Assembly: GCA_024231975.1 (NCBI GenBank)
Contig: JAAEQB010000108.1
Location: 124,001-188,000, forward strand
Source: Allobosea sp.
GTDB taxonomy: Bacteria > Pseudomonadota > Alphaproteobacteria > Rhizobiales > Beijerinckiaceae
Length of the DNA stretch: 64,000 nucleotides
Reading direction: 5' to 3'
In this document: piece after piece, positions 1 through 9,680 of the stretch
Layout: each line of letters begins with the position of its first letter
Position numbering within the stretch: position 1 is the first letter of the stretch
Program-made: the position numbers and the translations under genes
Notes under the pieces: generated by a model
What the model was told of the DNA's origin: nothing
Database searches by the model: none
The model's input: only the letters and a program-made list of their open reading frames with translations

Positions 1-1884
1 ATTCGTGTCGTAGCGGCCCTCGCGATAGGACAGGACTGTGCCGAGGGTGAACTGCTCGGTGACGGCGACGTCTCCGGTCGCCTCGACGCCCCAGATCCGC
101 TCCCGCTGCTGCGAGATCGTGTTGCTCGCCTGGTCGAAGGTAACGCCCTTGCTGGAGGTGCTGATGAAGCCGGTCAGCGAGCCCTTGAAGATGCCATGGC
201 TGCCGCGAATGCCGAGCTCGTAATTGTTGACGATCTGCGCTTCCGGCGCGATCGCGGCATAGCTGATGCTGCGCCGGTTGGCCGGCAGGCAGTTCGGGTT
301 CGCGACCGGGCAGGCGTATTCGAGCGCGATGCCGGCCCGGCGCGTGAAGGCGCCGACATCCGGCAGCGCGAAGCCCTGCGAGAAGCCGCCGAAGATCTCG
401 CTGCTCTCGGAGAGCTTGACCGTCGCGCCGAGATTGCCGGTCCAGGCCTTGTAGTCGAACTTGCCGCCGGTGACGTTGAGCGCCGGCAGGACGAAGCTCT
501 GATAGCCCAGCGCATTGTTGGCGGCCACCGCCGCATAGGCGGCCGGGCGGACATAGTCGCTGACATCCAGCGAGAAGTATTCGTAGCGCAGGCCGCCGCG
601 CAGGGTGATCCGCTCGCCGATCGGGATCTGCAGCTGGCCGAAGGCGGCGCTCGTCGTCTGCTTCAGCGGCGTGAACACGTCCTGGCCACTGGTCAGGGTC
701 TGCCAGGTCTTCTCCTGGCTGAGGTCGCCGCCCCAGGTGAACTTGGCGCCGGGCAGGATGCGGTCGAGCGGCGTGTCGATCGTCAGGTTCACGCCGCCGC
801 GCTGCGAATAGAGCGTGGTCTGGTTGTCCGGGCTCGTCGGCGAGGCCGGGTTGAAGGAGTAGTAGACTTGGCTGTTGTAGGGGTAGGAGAAGGTCGAGTA
901 ATTGAAGCGCTTCTTGATGTCGTTGTAGTAGCCGAGCACGCTCAGCTTGCCGAGCGCGAAGTCGCTGTCGCTGTAGCGTAGCGAGACCGACTTGGTGTCC
1001 TCGATGACGTTCTGACCGGTATAGGGCTGCGTCCGGTCCGGCCGGGCGAAGGGCGCGGCGTAGTTGGTCAGGTATTTGGGATCCTGGTCGAAGGCGATCA
1101 GCGAGCCCTGCAGCTCGATGCGCTTGCTGGCGTCGAAATCATAGCCGAGCTTGGCGAGCAGGTTGCCCGCCTTGTAGCGGTCGCCGCCGCCCTGGCCGAG
1201 CAGGCCGTCGGAGGGCAGTTCGCGCCCCTTGCCGTCATAGGTGCGGCCGCCGCCGCGGGCGCTGCCGGAGATCAGGTAGTCGAAGCCATCAGGAATCTTG
1301 CCGGAGACGGTGACCGAGGCCTCCGGCGCCAGCGAGCGGCCGAGAGCCTGGGTGAAGCCGCGCACGGCGGTATTGACCGTGACGCGCGGCTTGCTGCCGT
1401 CGCCTGCCTTCTTGGTGATGAAGTTGACCGTGCCGCCGGTCGCGCCGGCGCCGTACAGGCTGGAGGCGCCGGCGACCATCTCGATGCGCTCGACCGTGTT
1501 GAGGTCGATCAGCGAGAGGATGCGCGAGACGTCGCGCAGCGGCGTGTTCATCGGCACGCCGTCGATCAGCACCAGGAGGTCGCGGCCGCGATAGTTCTCC
1601 GAGGCGCTCGACACCGTCTGCGTCGACATCGAATAGCCCGGCACCAGCTTGCCGAGCGCGGCTGCGGCGTTCGAGCTGAACTTCAACTGCTCCTCGATCT
1701 GCGCTCGGTCGAGCACCTGGATCGATTGCGGAGTCTCGGCCGTGCTGCGCTCGGTGCGCGCCGCCGTGACGGTGATCGTATCGAGATCGATCACATTGGA
1801 CTGGGGTTGCGACGACTGTGCCACCGCCGCCGAAGCGCAAAGCAGAGCCGGCAGGCTGATGGCGAGGGAAGCGCGCTTGCTCAT
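1..1884 (-). CDS. TonB-dependent outer-membrane receptor, C-terminus cut by window edge
   Basis: The minus-strand frame opens with ATG at 1884 and stays open for 628 codons to base 1, so the end of the barrel is missing. It begins with a Sec signal peptide (MSKRASLAISLPALLCASAAVA), then a TonB-box-like stretch (DLDTITVTAARTER) and a plug domain with the typical IDGVPMNTP and YGAGATGGTVN motifs. The remainder is a beta-barrel rich in aromatic residues (for example RYEYFSLDVSDYVRPAAY). Family knowledge: such receptors import ferric siderophores or similar chelates using TonB energy. A divergent AraC-type regulator gene next door supports siderophore or iron-related control. The substrate cannot be named from the sequence. 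Confidence 0.9.
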   Translation of the reverse strand, partial: MSKRASLAISLPALLCASAAVAQSSQPQSNVIDLDTITVTAARTERSTAETPQSIQVLDRAQIEEQLKFSSNAAAALGKLVPGYSMSTQTVSSASENYRGRDLLVLIDGVPMNTPLRDVSRILSLIDLNTVERIEMVAGASSLYGAGATGGTVNFITKKAGDGSKPRVTVNTAVRGFTQALGRSLAPEASVTVSGKIPDGFDYLISGSARGGGRTYDGKGRELPSDGLLGQGGGDRYKAGNLLAKLGYDFDASKRIELQGSLIAFDQDPKYLTNYAAPFARPDRTQPYTGQNVIEDTKSVSLRYSDSDFALGKLSVLGYYNDIKKRFNYSTFSYPYNSQVYYSFNPASPTSPDNQTTLYSQRGGVNLTIDTPLDRILPGAKFTWGGDLSQEKTWQTLTSGQDVFTPLKQTTSAAFGQLQIPIGERITLRGGLRYEYFSLDVSDYVRPAAYAAVAANNALGYQSFVLPALNVTGGKFDYKAWTGNLGATVKLSESSEIFGGFSQGFALPDVGAFTRRAGIALEYACPVANPNCLPANRRSISYAAIAPEAQIVNNYELGIRGSHGIFKGSLTGFISTSSKGVTFDQASNTISQQRERIWGVEATGDVAVTEQFTLGTVLSYREGRYDTN

Positions 1885-1978
1885 GAAGACACCTGTCGTC
1901 GTCGGTTCCGATCGACGCCTGGATGCGAGAGTATCGCTCAGTGCTGTTCGATCTGAAGTTGTAGTATCGTTTCGATCT

Positions 1979-2001
1979 TAGTTTAGAACTAGAATAAACT
2001 A
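1979..2001. promoter_or_regulatory. 7-9-7 inverted repeat in the receptor/AraC divergent region
   Basis: TAGTTTA at 1979-1985 and TAAACTA at 1995-2001 are perfect inverted arms around a 9-nt centre that itself contains CTAG. The site lies in the A/T-rich stretch between the receptor start at 1884 and the AraC start at 2106, about midway. Its position suggests an operator for the AraC protein or an iron regulator. The left half includes TTTAGAA, which resembles one half of an Irr-type box, but the other half does not match it well. Confidence 0.4.
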
Positions 2002-2105
2002 GCTTTATTCATTGATCTCTGCGGCGAAAAGCCCGTGATGTGTTGAGTTGTTGCGATCTCTAAAGTTATATTGACGGCATCATCTTGGACTTGCGCGAAC
2101 GCGCT

Positions 2106-3137
2106 ATGGGACAAAAGCGAACTCTGGTGCGGGACGAGGTGGCTGTGGCAGCGCTGCAACGGTCTGGTGGCACGAAGGCTGCCGAGGGCGAGAGCTTCGC
2201 GCCGTTCTGGCTGGTCTCGGGCGAGGCTGCGCCCGAGGAAGTCGAGGCGATGGCGCACAGGGTCTTCGGGCATGTGCCTGATGGCGATGACATCCGCGCC
2301 GAGGCCGCCTTGCCTTTCGCCGCCCGCAGCATGTTGACGACGCGACCAGATATCGGACTGATGTCCTGCTTTTCGCCGGCGACGCCCTGGACCTGGCCGG
2401 CGCGCCAGGGCGGGCAGGAGCCGCGCTACATCCTCGTCCGCCCGTCGGACGGCCGCTGCGTGATCGAGCAGGCACGACGCCGGATCTCGTTGCGGGCCCG
2501 CGATGCCGCCGTCGTCGACCTCGCGAAGGAGACACGCTTCACGCTGGTCGAACTCGGCCGCATCGACCTGATCGCGCTCGATCCGGCACGCTTGTCGCCT
2601 CTGACGCAGCTCGCCCCGGATGAATTGATGCAGGCGATCCCGCGCGGCAATCGCGGCCTGCAGGTGCTGGCGCATTACGGCGCGCTGCTGCTGCGCGGGC
2701 TGTTCCCGCTCAATTCCGGGCCGCTGCGCGACCTCGCCATCGGCCATGTCCACGACCTGATCGGCGTGATGCTGGCCGACCGCAGCGCGCCGCCGGTGAC
2801 GGCGACGGCGCGGCGCGGCGGCCGGCTCGCTGCGATCAAGGCCGATATCGAGACCAGGCTGGAGCGGCGCGAGCTCTCGATCGACATGATCGCCGGGCTC
2901 TATGGCGTGACCCCGCGCGCCATCCAGAAGGCCTTCGGCGCCGAGGGACGCACCTTCTCCGACTATGTGCTGGAGCGCCGGCTCGAGCGCGCCTGGCTCA
3001 AGCTGATGTCGGCCGAGGACGCTGCCATCACGATCAGCGGCGTCGCCTTCGAGGTTGGCTTCGGCGACCTCTCTTATTTCAACCGTAGCTTCCGCAAGCG
3101 CTTCGGTCGCTCGCCCTCGCAGGTCAGGGCGGGATAA
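2106..3137 (+). CDS. AraC-family transcriptional regulator
   Basis: A 343-residue protein with an N-terminal sensing domain of the AraC-binding-like type and a C-terminal two-HTH AraC domain covering about the last 100 residues. The first helix-turn-helix reads IDMIAGLYGVTPRAIQKAF and the second ends in the family hallmark GFGDLSYFNRSFRKRFG. I chose the ATG at 2106; an in-frame TTG at 2085 would add seven residues, and neither has a strong ribosome binding site. It is transcribed away from the TonB receptor gene, an arrangement common for AraC activators that sense the imported chelate. The regulated target is inference. Confidence 0.88.
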   Translation: MGQKRTLVRDEVAVAALQRSGGTKAAEGESFAPFWLVSGEAAPEEVEAMAHRVFGHVPDGDDIRAEAALPFAARSMLTTRPDIGLMSCFSPATPWTWPARQGGQEPRYILVRPSDGRCVIEQARRRISLRARDAAVVDLAKETRFTLVELGRIDLIALDPARLSPLTQLAPDELMQAIPRGNRGLQVLAHYGALLLRGLFPLNSGPLRDLAIGHVHDLIGVMLADRSAPPVTATARRGGRLAAIKADIETRLERRELSIDMIAGLYGVTPRAIQKAFGAEGRTFSDYVLERRLERAWLKLMSAEDAAITISGVAFEVGFGDLSYFNRSFRKRFGRSPSQVRAG

Positions 3138-3201
3138 ACCCATCCGACAGCTTTACCGCTCGTTTCATCTGCTAGAGAGATGCGGCAGGGCCTGACACGT
3201 C

Positions 3202-4731
3202 GTGATCTCGCGCATCGATCCACTCGTCTATCTGAAGGCCGCTGGCCTCGTTGCCGTGGCGACGGTTCCCGCCGTCATCCTCGTCGTGCTGACGCCGCTG
3301 GAAAGCGTCTCGGCGATTTACATGCTGCCCGGGCTGGTCGCGGCGGTTTGGTACGGCATCGGCCCTGCCGTCGCGGCGGCCCTGCTCGGCGCGGTGATGA
3401 CCTCGCTGTTCTACCCGCCGCTCTTCAGCATCGAGGTCGTGCGGCCCTCGCAGATCGTCGACCTCGTGATCTCGCTGATCGTCGCCCTGACGATCTCGCG
3501 GCTCGCCGGACATCTGCGCGCCGAGATGCTGCGGGTGCGCGAGGACGAGCGGCGGGTGCGCCAGCTCTACGGCCTCAGCAGCGAGATCGCCGGAGCCGGC
3601 GACGTCGCGGCGATCTACGACATCGTTGCCGCCCATATGGCCGAGGCCCTGGCGCGGGAAGTCGTGTTGTTCGCCGCGAGCGGAGGGCAATCCTGGCACG
3701 CGATCGGCCATCCGGCTGCGGCTGTGTCCGATGGGCTCTCCGAGTCGGCGCGAGGCTTCGCCGAAGCCCGTGGGCGGCATGGCGATTCCGATGTCGCGAT
3801 GGCCGACCTGCCGGCGGGCGGACGCTGGCTGCTCTGCGGGCTGGGCAAGCCCGGGCCGCTCCAGGCGGTGCTCGCGGTCGCGATGGGTGGCGACAGTCAC
3901 GATCCGAGCGGCGAGATCGTCGCCAGTGCCCGCTCGATCCTGGAAGAAGGGGCCCGTTCCCTCGAAAGGCTGGGGCTGACGCGTGCGCTCGAAGAAAGGC
4001 AGCTTCGGCAGCGCACCGATGCGCTGCGCGACATCCTGATGGAATCGGTCTCGCATGAATTGCGCACGCCACTGGCGAGCATCCTCGGCTCGGCCAGCGT
4101 CCTCTCGACCGCGCCGGCGATCTCGACCGAGCCGCGCCTGTCCGATCTGTCGAAGGCCATCGCCTCCGAGGCCGGACGCCTCGACCGGCGCATCCAGAAC
4201 CTGCTCGATGTCACCCGCATCCGTGCCGGGGCCCTGCAGCCGCGCTTCGACGAGCTCGATCCGGCCGACATCGTCAATGCCGCGCTCGACAGTGTCGTGG
4301 AGCGATTGGGCGGCCGCAAGGTGACGCTCGCTCTGGCACGCGATCTGCCGTTCGTCCGGGTCGATCCGGTGCTGGTCGAGCAGGCGCTGATCAATATCCT
4401 GGAGAACGCCGCCAAGTTCGCGCCGGATTCCGCTCCGATCGCGATCGACGCCAGCGCGCGCGGAGGTAGGCTGGCGATCGAGATCCGCGACGAGGGACCC
4501 GGGCTCGATCGGGATGAGGCAGAGCAGATCTTCGAGCGCTTCCATCGCGGCGAGCGCCATGCCGATATAGCGGGTGGAAGCGGTCTTGGGCTCAGCATCG
4601 CCAAGACCTTCATCGAGGCGAATGGCGGCAGCATCGAGCCGTTGAGCGAGGGGCCGGGCAAGGGCACGACGATGCGCATCTGGCTGCCACTCGCACCTGC
4701 GCGAGGTATCAAGGAAGGGGATGATGACTGA
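3202..4731 (+). CDS. KdpD-like membrane sensor histidine kinase, short form
   Basis: A 509-residue kinase starting at GTG 3202. Residues about 10-95 form hydrophobic helices of the DUF4118 type found in KdpD, followed by a GAF-like sensing region. The H-box is ESVSHELRTPL with phospho-acceptor His285, then an N-box (INILENAAKFAP) and glycine boxes (RDEGPGLDRDEAEQIF, GGSGLGLSIAKTF). It lacks the long N-terminal KdpD domain and the universal-stress-like domain, and no kdpFABC genes lie nearby. The stop overlaps the response regulator start by 11 bp, so the two are translated together. The stimulus is unknown; the neighbouring TRAP permease genes suggest a transport-related role. Confidence 0.9.
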   Translation: MISRIDPLVYLKAAGLVAVATVPAVILVVLTPLESVSAIYMLPGLVAAVWYGIGPAVAAALLGAVMTSLFYPPLFSIEVVRPSQIVDLVISLIVALTISRLAGHLRAEMLRVREDERRVRQLYGLSSEIAGAGDVAAIYDIVAAHMAEALAREVVLFAASGGQSWHAIGHPAAAVSDGLSESARGFAEARGRHGDSDVAMADLPAGGRWLLCGLGKPGPLQAVLAVAMGGDSHDPSGEIVASARSILEEGARSLERLGLTRALEERQLRQRTDALRDILMESVSHELRTPLASILGSASVLSTAPAISTEPRLSDLSKAIASEAGRLDRRIQNLLDVTRIRAGALQPRFDELDPADIVNAALDSVVERLGGRKVTLALARDLPFVRVDPVLVEQALINILENAAKFAPDSAPIAIDASARGGRLAIEIRDEGPGLDRDEAEQIFERFHRGERHADIAGGSGLGLSIAKTFIEANGGSIEPLSEGPGKGTTMRIWLPLAPARGIKEGDDD

Positions 4732-5470
4732 ACCGAGCCAGAAGGGCGCTGGCCCCCTTGTCCTCGTGGTCGATGACGAGCCGCAGATCCGGCGCTTCCT
4801 CAAGACCGGTTTCGAGATGCAGGGCTTTCGCATCGTCGAGGCTGAGACGGCCAAGCAGGCGCTTGAGCTCGCGGTGATGCGCCGGCCCGATCTCGTCGTG
4901 CTCGATCTCGGCCTGCCCGATGCCGACGGCGCGAGCGTGCTGGAGGCGCTGCGCGGCTGGTATCAGGGTGCGGTCATCGTCCTTTCGGTCCGCAATTCGG
5001 AGGAGGAGAAGGTCGCTCTGCTGGAGAAGGGGGCGGACGATTATGTCGTGAAGCCCTTCGGCATGGCCGAGCTGCTGGCTCGCGCCCGGGTCGTGCTTCG
5101 GCGCATCGCCCAGCCTGGCGCGGCCGAGCCGGTTCTGCGGGTCGGCGGGCTGACGATCGATCTTGCCCGGCGCCTGGTCAGCCTCGACGGTGCCCCGGTC
5201 GTGCTGTCGCCGAAGCAATTTGCGCTGCTCAGGGTGCTGGGCACCCATCACGGCAAGGTTCTCACCCACCGCCAATTGATGAAGGAACTCTGGCCGCAGG
5301 ACCCCGACGAGGACGTGCAGTATCTGCGCATCCTGATGAAGAAGCTGCGCGACAAGATCGAGCCCGATCCGGCCCGCCCGGCCTATCTCGTGACCGAGCT
5401 CGCCATCGGCTATCGACTGCGGACGCAGGAGCAGCTCGACGCGGTCGGCTATGCGCAGGCTATGCGTTAG
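4721..5470 (+). CDS. KdpE-like OmpR-family response regulator
   Basis: A 249-residue regulator with an N-terminal receiver and a C-terminal winged-helix DNA-binding domain. The receiver shows the acidic pair Asp18-Asp19, phospho-acceptor Asp62 (VVLDLGLPDADG) and conserved Lys111 (DDYVVKPFG). The effector half carries LSPKQFALLRVLGTHHGKVLTH and ends in YLVTELAIGYRLR, the usual OmpR/KdpE pattern. It overlaps the kinase gene by 11 bp, making a cognate pair certain in practice. KdpE normally activates potassium ATPase genes; here the next genes downstream encode a TRAP permease, so its regulon is probably different. Confidence 0.92.
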   Translation: MMTEPSQKGAGPLVLVVDDEPQIRRFLKTGFEMQGFRIVEAETAKQALELAVMRRPDLVVLDLGLPDADGASVLEALRGWYQGAVIVLSVRNSEEEKVALLEKGADDYVVKPFGMAELLARARVVLRRIAQPGAAEPVLRVGGLTIDLARRLVSLDGAPVVLSPKQFALLRVLGTHHGKVLTHRQLMKELWPQDPDEDVQYLRILMKKLRDKIEPDPARPAYLVTELAIGYRLRTQEQLDAVGYAQAMR

Positions 5471-5565
5471 GTCAAGCGGCGACATGGAACGGCTAAGCGC
5501 GTAGCTGCTAGCGACGGACTCCGAGAAGCGCGTGGGGACGCATCCGGAGCCGGGAACGCCTTTTA

Positions 5566-6173
5566 ATGTTCAAACTCTGGTTGGCGCTCGCCACGGTGGG
5601 CGGCATGGCCGCGATTGTCTGGCTCGCCTGGATCTTCTGCCGCCAGCTCATGCCCTTGGCCCGGGCGATCGACAAGCTCGGCAGCTCGCTCGGCGTGATC
5701 GCGAGCTGGCTCGTGCTGCTTGCCTGCCTGATCAGCGCCGGCAATGCCACGATCCGTTACCTGCTCTCCTATAGCTCCAACGCCTGGTTGGAGCTGCAAT
5801 GGTACATGTTCGCCGGCATGGTGCTGCTCGGCTCGGCCTATACGCTGCGGGTCAACGAGCATGTCCGCGTCGACCTGTTCTACGGCATCGTCTCCGACCG
5901 CGTCCGGCACTGGATCGACCTCGTCGGCGGGGCGGTGTTCCTGATGCCGATGTGCCTGGTGATGATCTGGTTCACCTGGCCATGGTTCGTGCAGTCCTGG
6001 ACGCTGAACGAATCCTCCAGCAATGCCGGCGGCCTGATCCGCTGGCCGGTCATCCTGCTCCTGCCGGTCGGTTTTGCCCTGATCCTGCTGCAGGGCATCT
6101 CCGAGATGATCAAGCGCGCCGCAGCGCTGCGTGGCTTCCACCAGCACGAATACGCCTACGAGAAGCCGCTGCA

Positions 6174-6177
<4 letters not shown>
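5566..6177 (+). CDS. dctQ: TRAP transporter small permease subunit (DctQ type)
   Basis: A 203-residue membrane protein with four hydrophobic segments, the usual number for DctQ. The segment with NAWLELQWYMFAGMVLLGSAYTL followed by NEHVRVDLFYG is diagnostic of the family. Together with the large permease it forms the inner-membrane part of a sodium-driven TRAP carrier for organic acids. The next gene starts inside its stop codon (ATGA overlap), so translation is coupled. No periplasmic binding protein (DctP) gene is adjacent on either side, which is unusual for a TRAP operon. Confidence 0.9.
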
Positions 6178-7601
<1,424 letters not shown>

Positions 7602-7610
7602 GGTCGGGCC

Positions 7611-8618
7611 TCAGGCAGCGACCGCCGCCAAGCCCAGCGCTGGCTGGATCTCGGCCAGCAGCTCGTAGGAGCGCTTGCGCGCGGCGTGATCGAAGATCGC
7701 CGAGGCGACGATCAGCTCGTCCGCCCTGGTCTTCTCGATGAAGGCCTGCAACTGCACCCGCACGCTCTCGCGCGAGCCGACGAAGGAGCAGGCCAGCATG
7801 CGCTGCGCCTGCGTCTTCTCCGGACCAGACCAATAAGTGTCGATGTCGTCGATCGGCTTCGGCAGGAGGCCGCGCCGGTTGCGCAGCATGTCGGTGAAAC
7901 GCTGCTGGACCGAGGTGAAGAGGCGCTGCGCCTCGGCGTCGGTCTCGGCGACGACGACATTGCAGCCGACCATGGCATAGGGCTTGTCGAGCTGCGCCGA
8001 GGGCTGGAATCGCTCGCGATAGACGGCGAGCGCGTCCATCAGCGCATCCGGCGAGAAATGCGAGGCGAAGGCATAGGGGAGGCCGAGCACGGCGGCGAGC
8101 TGCGAGCCGAACAGGCTGGAGCCGAGTATCCAGAGCGGGACATTGGTGTTGGTGCCCGGCACCGCCTGGATCACCTGGTCCGGCTGCAGCGGCCCGAGCA
8201 GCGCCTGCAATTCGAGCACGTCCTGCGGGAAGCGTTCGGACGCGTCGGCCTCGCGTCGCAGCGCCCGCCAGGTCCGCTGGTCGGTGCCGGGCGCGCGGCC
8301 GAGCCCGAGGTCGATGCGGCCGGGATAGAGCGTCTCCAGCGTGCCGAACTGCTCGGCGATCACGATCGGGGAATGGTTCGGCAGCATGATGCCGCCGGCG
8401 CCGACGCGGATCGTCTTGGTCCCCTCGGCGACATAGCCGATCGCGACCGAAGTCGCGGCGCTGGCGATGCCGGTCATGTTGTGGTGCTCGGCCAGCCAGA
8501 AGCGGGTGTAGCCGAGTTTTTCGGCATGGCGGGCGAGGTCGCGGCTGTTGTGGAGGGCGTCTGCTGCGGTCGAACCCTCGGCAATGAAGGCGAGGTCGAG
8601 GATGGAGAGCGGGAACAT
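7611..8618 (-). CDS. LLM-class flavin-dependent oxidoreductase (YhbW-like)
   Basis: A 335-residue member of the bacterial luciferase-like monooxygenase fold. Recognisable pieces are YTRFWLAEHHNM, RVGAGGIMLPNHSPIVIAEQF and LYPGRIDLGLGRAPG, typical of the MsnO8/YhbW group that uses reduced FMN. The ATG at 8618 was chosen because AAGGGAAG lies seven to eight bases upstream; an in-frame ATG at 8636 would add six residues. The gene converges on dctM with only nine bases between the stop codons. The physiological substrate is unknown for this subgroup. Confidence 0.88.
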   Translation of the reverse strand: MFPLSILDLAFIAEGSTAADALHNSRDLARHAEKLGYTRFWLAEHHNMTGIASAATSVAIGYVAEGTKTIRVGAGGIMLPNHSPIVIAEQFGTLETLYPGRIDLGLGRAPGTDQRTWRALRREADASERFPQDVLELQALLGPLQPDQVIQAVPGTNTNVPLWILGSSLFGSQLAAVLGLPYAFASHFSPDALMDALAVYRERFQPSAQLDKPYAMVGCNVVVAETDAEAQRLFTSVQQRFTDMLRNRRGLLPKPIDDIDTYWSGPEKTQAQRMLACSFVGSRESVRVQLQAFIEKTRADELIVASAIFDHAARKRSYELLAEIQPALGLAAVAA

Positions 8619-8735
8619 ATGGGACTTCCCTTGCATCGCTCCGGCTCTCGGCCGGGCTTCGCGCGGAAAGATCGGGAGCCGCCGCCGCGCCCGCAACCCG
8701 TCCGGGCGCATATGCGCCCGGCTCGCGGTGAAGGG

Positions 8736-9242
8736 TCAGGGACTGGCGACGGTGAGATAGGGACCGGGCGCCTTCTCCGATGGGCCGGCCAGCGCCGGTG
8801 CCTGGTTGCGGACCGCCGGCAGGCTTTTCAGATAGCTCGCCAGCGCGAGCGCATCGGCATCGGTCAGCTTGCCATAGCTCTGGTACGGCATTGCAGGGGC
8901 GAGCATGCGCCCGTCAGGCCTCGCGCCGGTGCGGACCGCCTTGACGATGTCCTGCTCGCTCCAGCGGCCGAGGCCGGTCTCGACGTCAGGCGTCAGGTTC
9001 GGCGGGTAGAAGGTGCCGAGCCCGGGAATCTGGAAGCCGACCTCGGAGCCGGCGAATTTGCGCGCCATGTCCGGCTTGCCGAGGAAGATGCCGGGCGTAT
9101 GGCAGCCGGCGCAATCCATGATGTTGGCCAGATACTCGCCGCGCTGGATGCGCTCCTTCGGCGCGGCGGTCTGCGCCTGTATGACAGTACCGGTGAGCAG
9201 GGCCGCCGCGAGGATCGCTGTGCCGGCCAGGAATTTATGCAT
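8736..9242 (-). CDS. Periplasmic mono-haem c-type cytochrome
   Basis: A 168-residue secreted protein with a signal peptide (MHKFLAGTAILAAALLTG) and one haem-binding CAGCH motif (Cys44, Cys47, His48). The probable axial methionine is Met118 in APAMPYQSYGKLTD, and the region NLTPDVETGLGRWSEQDI matches cytochrome c subunits that take electrons from periplasmic dehydrogenases. The ATG at 9242 is preceded by AAGGAG at good spacing; a longer frame to 9380 lacks one and would hide the signal peptide. No dehydrogenase gene is adjacent, so its electron donor is unknown. Confidence 0.9.
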   Translation of the reverse strand: MHKFLAGTAILAAALLTGTVIQAQTAAPKERIQRGEYLANIMDCAGCHTPGIFLGKPDMARKFAGSEVGFQIPGLGTFYPPNLTPDVETGLGRWSEQDIVKAVRTGARPDGRMLAPAMPYQSYGKLTDADALALASYLKSLPAVRNQAPALAGPSEKAPGPYLTVASP

Positions 9243-9680
9243 GTGTGAAGCTCCTTTTCCGGCGGTGCGCAGCCGGCACCGGTTGATGGTGACGTCAGAA
9301 CGCGATTCGCGGCCGAAGACGGCCCACATCTCCGCAGTTGGCGGGCTTGGTTCGCGCCTGCCGATTGTTGTCATGTGCATGACGTAACGGCAAGTAACCC
9401 TAAAGCCTTGCCCCGCACGGTCGGATCGACTACATCACCCCCGTCCGAAGGGCCGTGATCGATCACAGCCGGGGGCGGCCGAAATGGCCGGCTCCCGTTT
9501 CGTGTTTGGAAAGCGGCCTGCCGGATGCGGATCGGCCCCTGCGGCCAGGCGCCGCCGTCCTTGAGGGATGGCACGCTCCACGAGTGGAGCACCGTGCGGA
9601 TCGATCCGGAGCGCAACACCAACCCAATCGGCGCCATGCCGGACATCCGCGGGATACGCGGCCGGCGTTCAGGAGCACAT
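9243..9680. other. 438-bp noncoding region between cytochrome c gene and rpsA
   Basis: No convincing gene is present. The region carries the upstream signals of the minus-strand cytochrome gene at its left end, a promoter-like pair at 9408-9436 and the rpsA leader with AGGAG at 9671-9675. In many relatives the cytidylate kinase gene cmk precedes rpsA, but there is no cmk here. An open frame extending rpsA upstream to 9525 has no start signal and was not used. Confidence 0.6.
9408..9436 (+). promoter_or_regulatory. Candidate promoter of rpsA
   Basis: TTGCCC at 9408-9413 and TACATC at 9431-9436 are separated by 17 bases. The same two hexamers with the same 17-bp spacing occur upstream of sppA (12797-12825), which strengthens the reading as a housekeeping sigma-factor promoter form. 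It would give a leader of about 240 nt for rpsA. Confidence 0.42.

Noticed and set aside
3172..4854. 560-codon minus-strand frame opposite the sensor kinase
   Set aside because: No motif, and the forward kinase is complete with overlapping regulator.
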